Assembly: GCF_000003855.2 (NCBI RefSeq)
Contig: NW_003101626.1
Coordinates: 57,283 to 88,476, forward strand
Direction of reading: 5' to 3'
Origin: Blastomyces gilchristii SLH14081
Taxonomy: Eukaryota; Ascomycota; Eurotiomycetes; Onygenales; Ajellomycetaceae
Length of the DNA stretch: 31,194 nucleotides
Under the pieces are notes generated by a model. The model was not told the DNA's origin. It ran no database searches and saw only the letters and a list, made by a program, of their open reading frames with translations. The translations under genes were made by a program, and so were the position numbers. Below, one piece after another: positions 30,234-31,194 of the stretch. Position 1 is the first letter of the stretch. Every line of letters starts with the position of its first letter.

Positions 30234-31194
30234 TTCACTTCATTCTCATCTCTGTCAATGAAATTATCAGAATATTATATATTATCAGTGTAACAGTTGA
30301 ATATATACTCTTAACAATATTTTATAACTCTAGAATTGATTTAATATATAAATTCATTGAATTATCTTGAAGATAGTAGTCAAATTCAGTTTTACAAGTA
30401 TATAGTTTTATCTGATTTTCAGTTATAATTAATGTATACAAGTTCTGTTTCAAAGTTAGTATTATAATTCTATATTATATGAAGTGTTATCAAAGATCAT
30501 TACTTACTAGAGAATTATATTTCACTATCTTCATATCTCTAATATCTACTCATTCAAATATCTGATAGTTAGCATTGTAGTGATCTTAGATTAATTTAAT
30601 ATATAAGTCTCATTTCTTCTCTGTTCAATCTTGAGAAGTGTAGATATTAACTTGATAGAAGAGATCTAGTAGAGCTGCTATAGTATAGTACTCTGCAAAA
30701 GATTGTTCAGTTTTACTGTAATAATATATCAGTTTATCTCTTACAGTAATAATAGTCTGTGCTATAACATTATCTCAGACTGAATTTCTTTTTAAGTGAT
30801 TTAACTGCTTCTCAAGATAAGTAAATAAACTGTTATACATTTATCAGACTGACTGCAGTATTGATATACAAGTGATTAAGACTTTCTTTATTATCTTATA
30901 AAACTGAAACAGTAAATCAATTATATATTTTAACTGAGTTTACTTCATATCAGAAAGTTTTAATATCTGAATCTTTTTCTAATCAGAGTGTTACACTTAA
31001 TAATTAATTATCTGATATAATTGAAGAGTCTGAATAGTTATCTTATATATTGAACTTCACTGTATTCTAATATTCTGTATCATATTTAGTGATGTGACTG
31101 ATTTATTTATTTATTGAATATTATAGAATTATTATTATTGTTTAGAGAAGATACAAATTATTAATCAATCTATTCAAAATTGACAGCAGTATTC

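Larger units (their letters stand above)
29206..31194 (-). mobile_element. hAT-B: second hAT copy, inverted, running off the window
   Basis: It starts TAGACTGGCCGCC at the RNase H of gypsy-2. The preceding 8 bp, tatactac (29198-29205), are the expected duplication, with the partner outside the window. From the terminus it is the reverse complement of hAT-A 18233 down to about 16724, including the hATC coding region, interrupted only by the 506-bp element at 29720-30225. The visible sequence has no gypsy-type insert. Divergence from hAT-A is mainly transitions. Confidence 0.85.
29500..31194 (-). pseudogene. hAT-B transposase C-terminal half (degenerate)
   Basis: Inverted equivalent of hAT-A 16724-17890. 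It holds the hATC dimerisation region on both sides of the 506-bp insertion (about 29560-29719 and 30234-30400) and the YYSKT/AALLD segment around 30660-30740. RIP-type stops throughout. The N-terminal catalytic part is beyond the window. Confidence 0.7.

Noticed and set aside
29712..30235. Mutator-like element with a 10-bp duplication
   Set aside because: Taking TAGACT...AGTCTA as the ends gives a clean 8-bp duplication, and the related larger copies encode a hAT transposase.

Overview
This window looks like a 31 kb block of dead, nested transposable elements from a filamentous ascomycete (Pezizomycotina, species not identifiable). It is very AT-rich and almost without CpG. Every recognisable protein relic is full of stops where Trp, Arg or Gln codons are expected (TGG to TGA/TAG, CGA to TGA, CAA/CAG to TAA/TAG). 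Paired LTRs differ almost only by C/T and G/A transitions. That is the signature of repeat-induced point mutation (RIP). I found no intact host gene, rRNA, CRISPR array or bacterial-type operon.

Layout, outermost first. (1) A Ty3/gypsy element on the + strand (gypsy-2) is the matrix. Only its reverse transcriptase and RNase H survive here, in pieces 19931-20145 and 28354-29205. (2) A second copy of the same family, on the - strand (gypsy-1), sits inside it from before base 1 to about 19930. Its pol is at 1-3764, its gag at 18242-19276, and its probable 5' LTR at about 19702-19930. (3) A hAT DNA transposon (hAT-A, 3773-18233) splits gypsy-1, with an 8-bp target duplication (acaggtgt / atagatgt). 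The gypsy-1 reading frame resumes in phase when the hAT is removed. (4) Inside hAT-A lie a tRNA-like, SINE-like segment (5055 on), the 3' end of a LINE with a terminal hairpin and (TAA)n tail (about 5800-6945), and a complete gypsy element with chromodomain (gypsy-C, 7205-14455, 258-bp LTRs, 5-bp duplication GAGAG). (5) A further gypsy element of another family (gypsy-3, 20146-28353, 167-bp LTRs) is inserted in the RT of gypsy-2. It carries a 2.7-kb region after pol that includes a candidate antisense open frame. (6) A second hAT copy (hAT-B, 29206 to beyond the window end, inverted) is inserted in the RNase H of gypsy-2. It is itself interrupted by a 506-bp non-autonomous hAT (29720-30225, 8-bp duplication GTTGAACT).

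The window is therefore a readable insertion stack, at least four levels deep at gypsy-C. RIP has hit the long internal regions hardest. Short LTRs, the 506-bp hAT and the tRNA-like segment keep some CpG. The main points for a second look are the phase-preserving nesting, the antisense and Cys-rich frame in gypsy-3, the hairpin-rich tract after the tRNA-like head, and a short motif repeated through the hAT family. Domain limits are by-eye translations and are approximate; LTR and target-duplication coordinates are exact unless stated.
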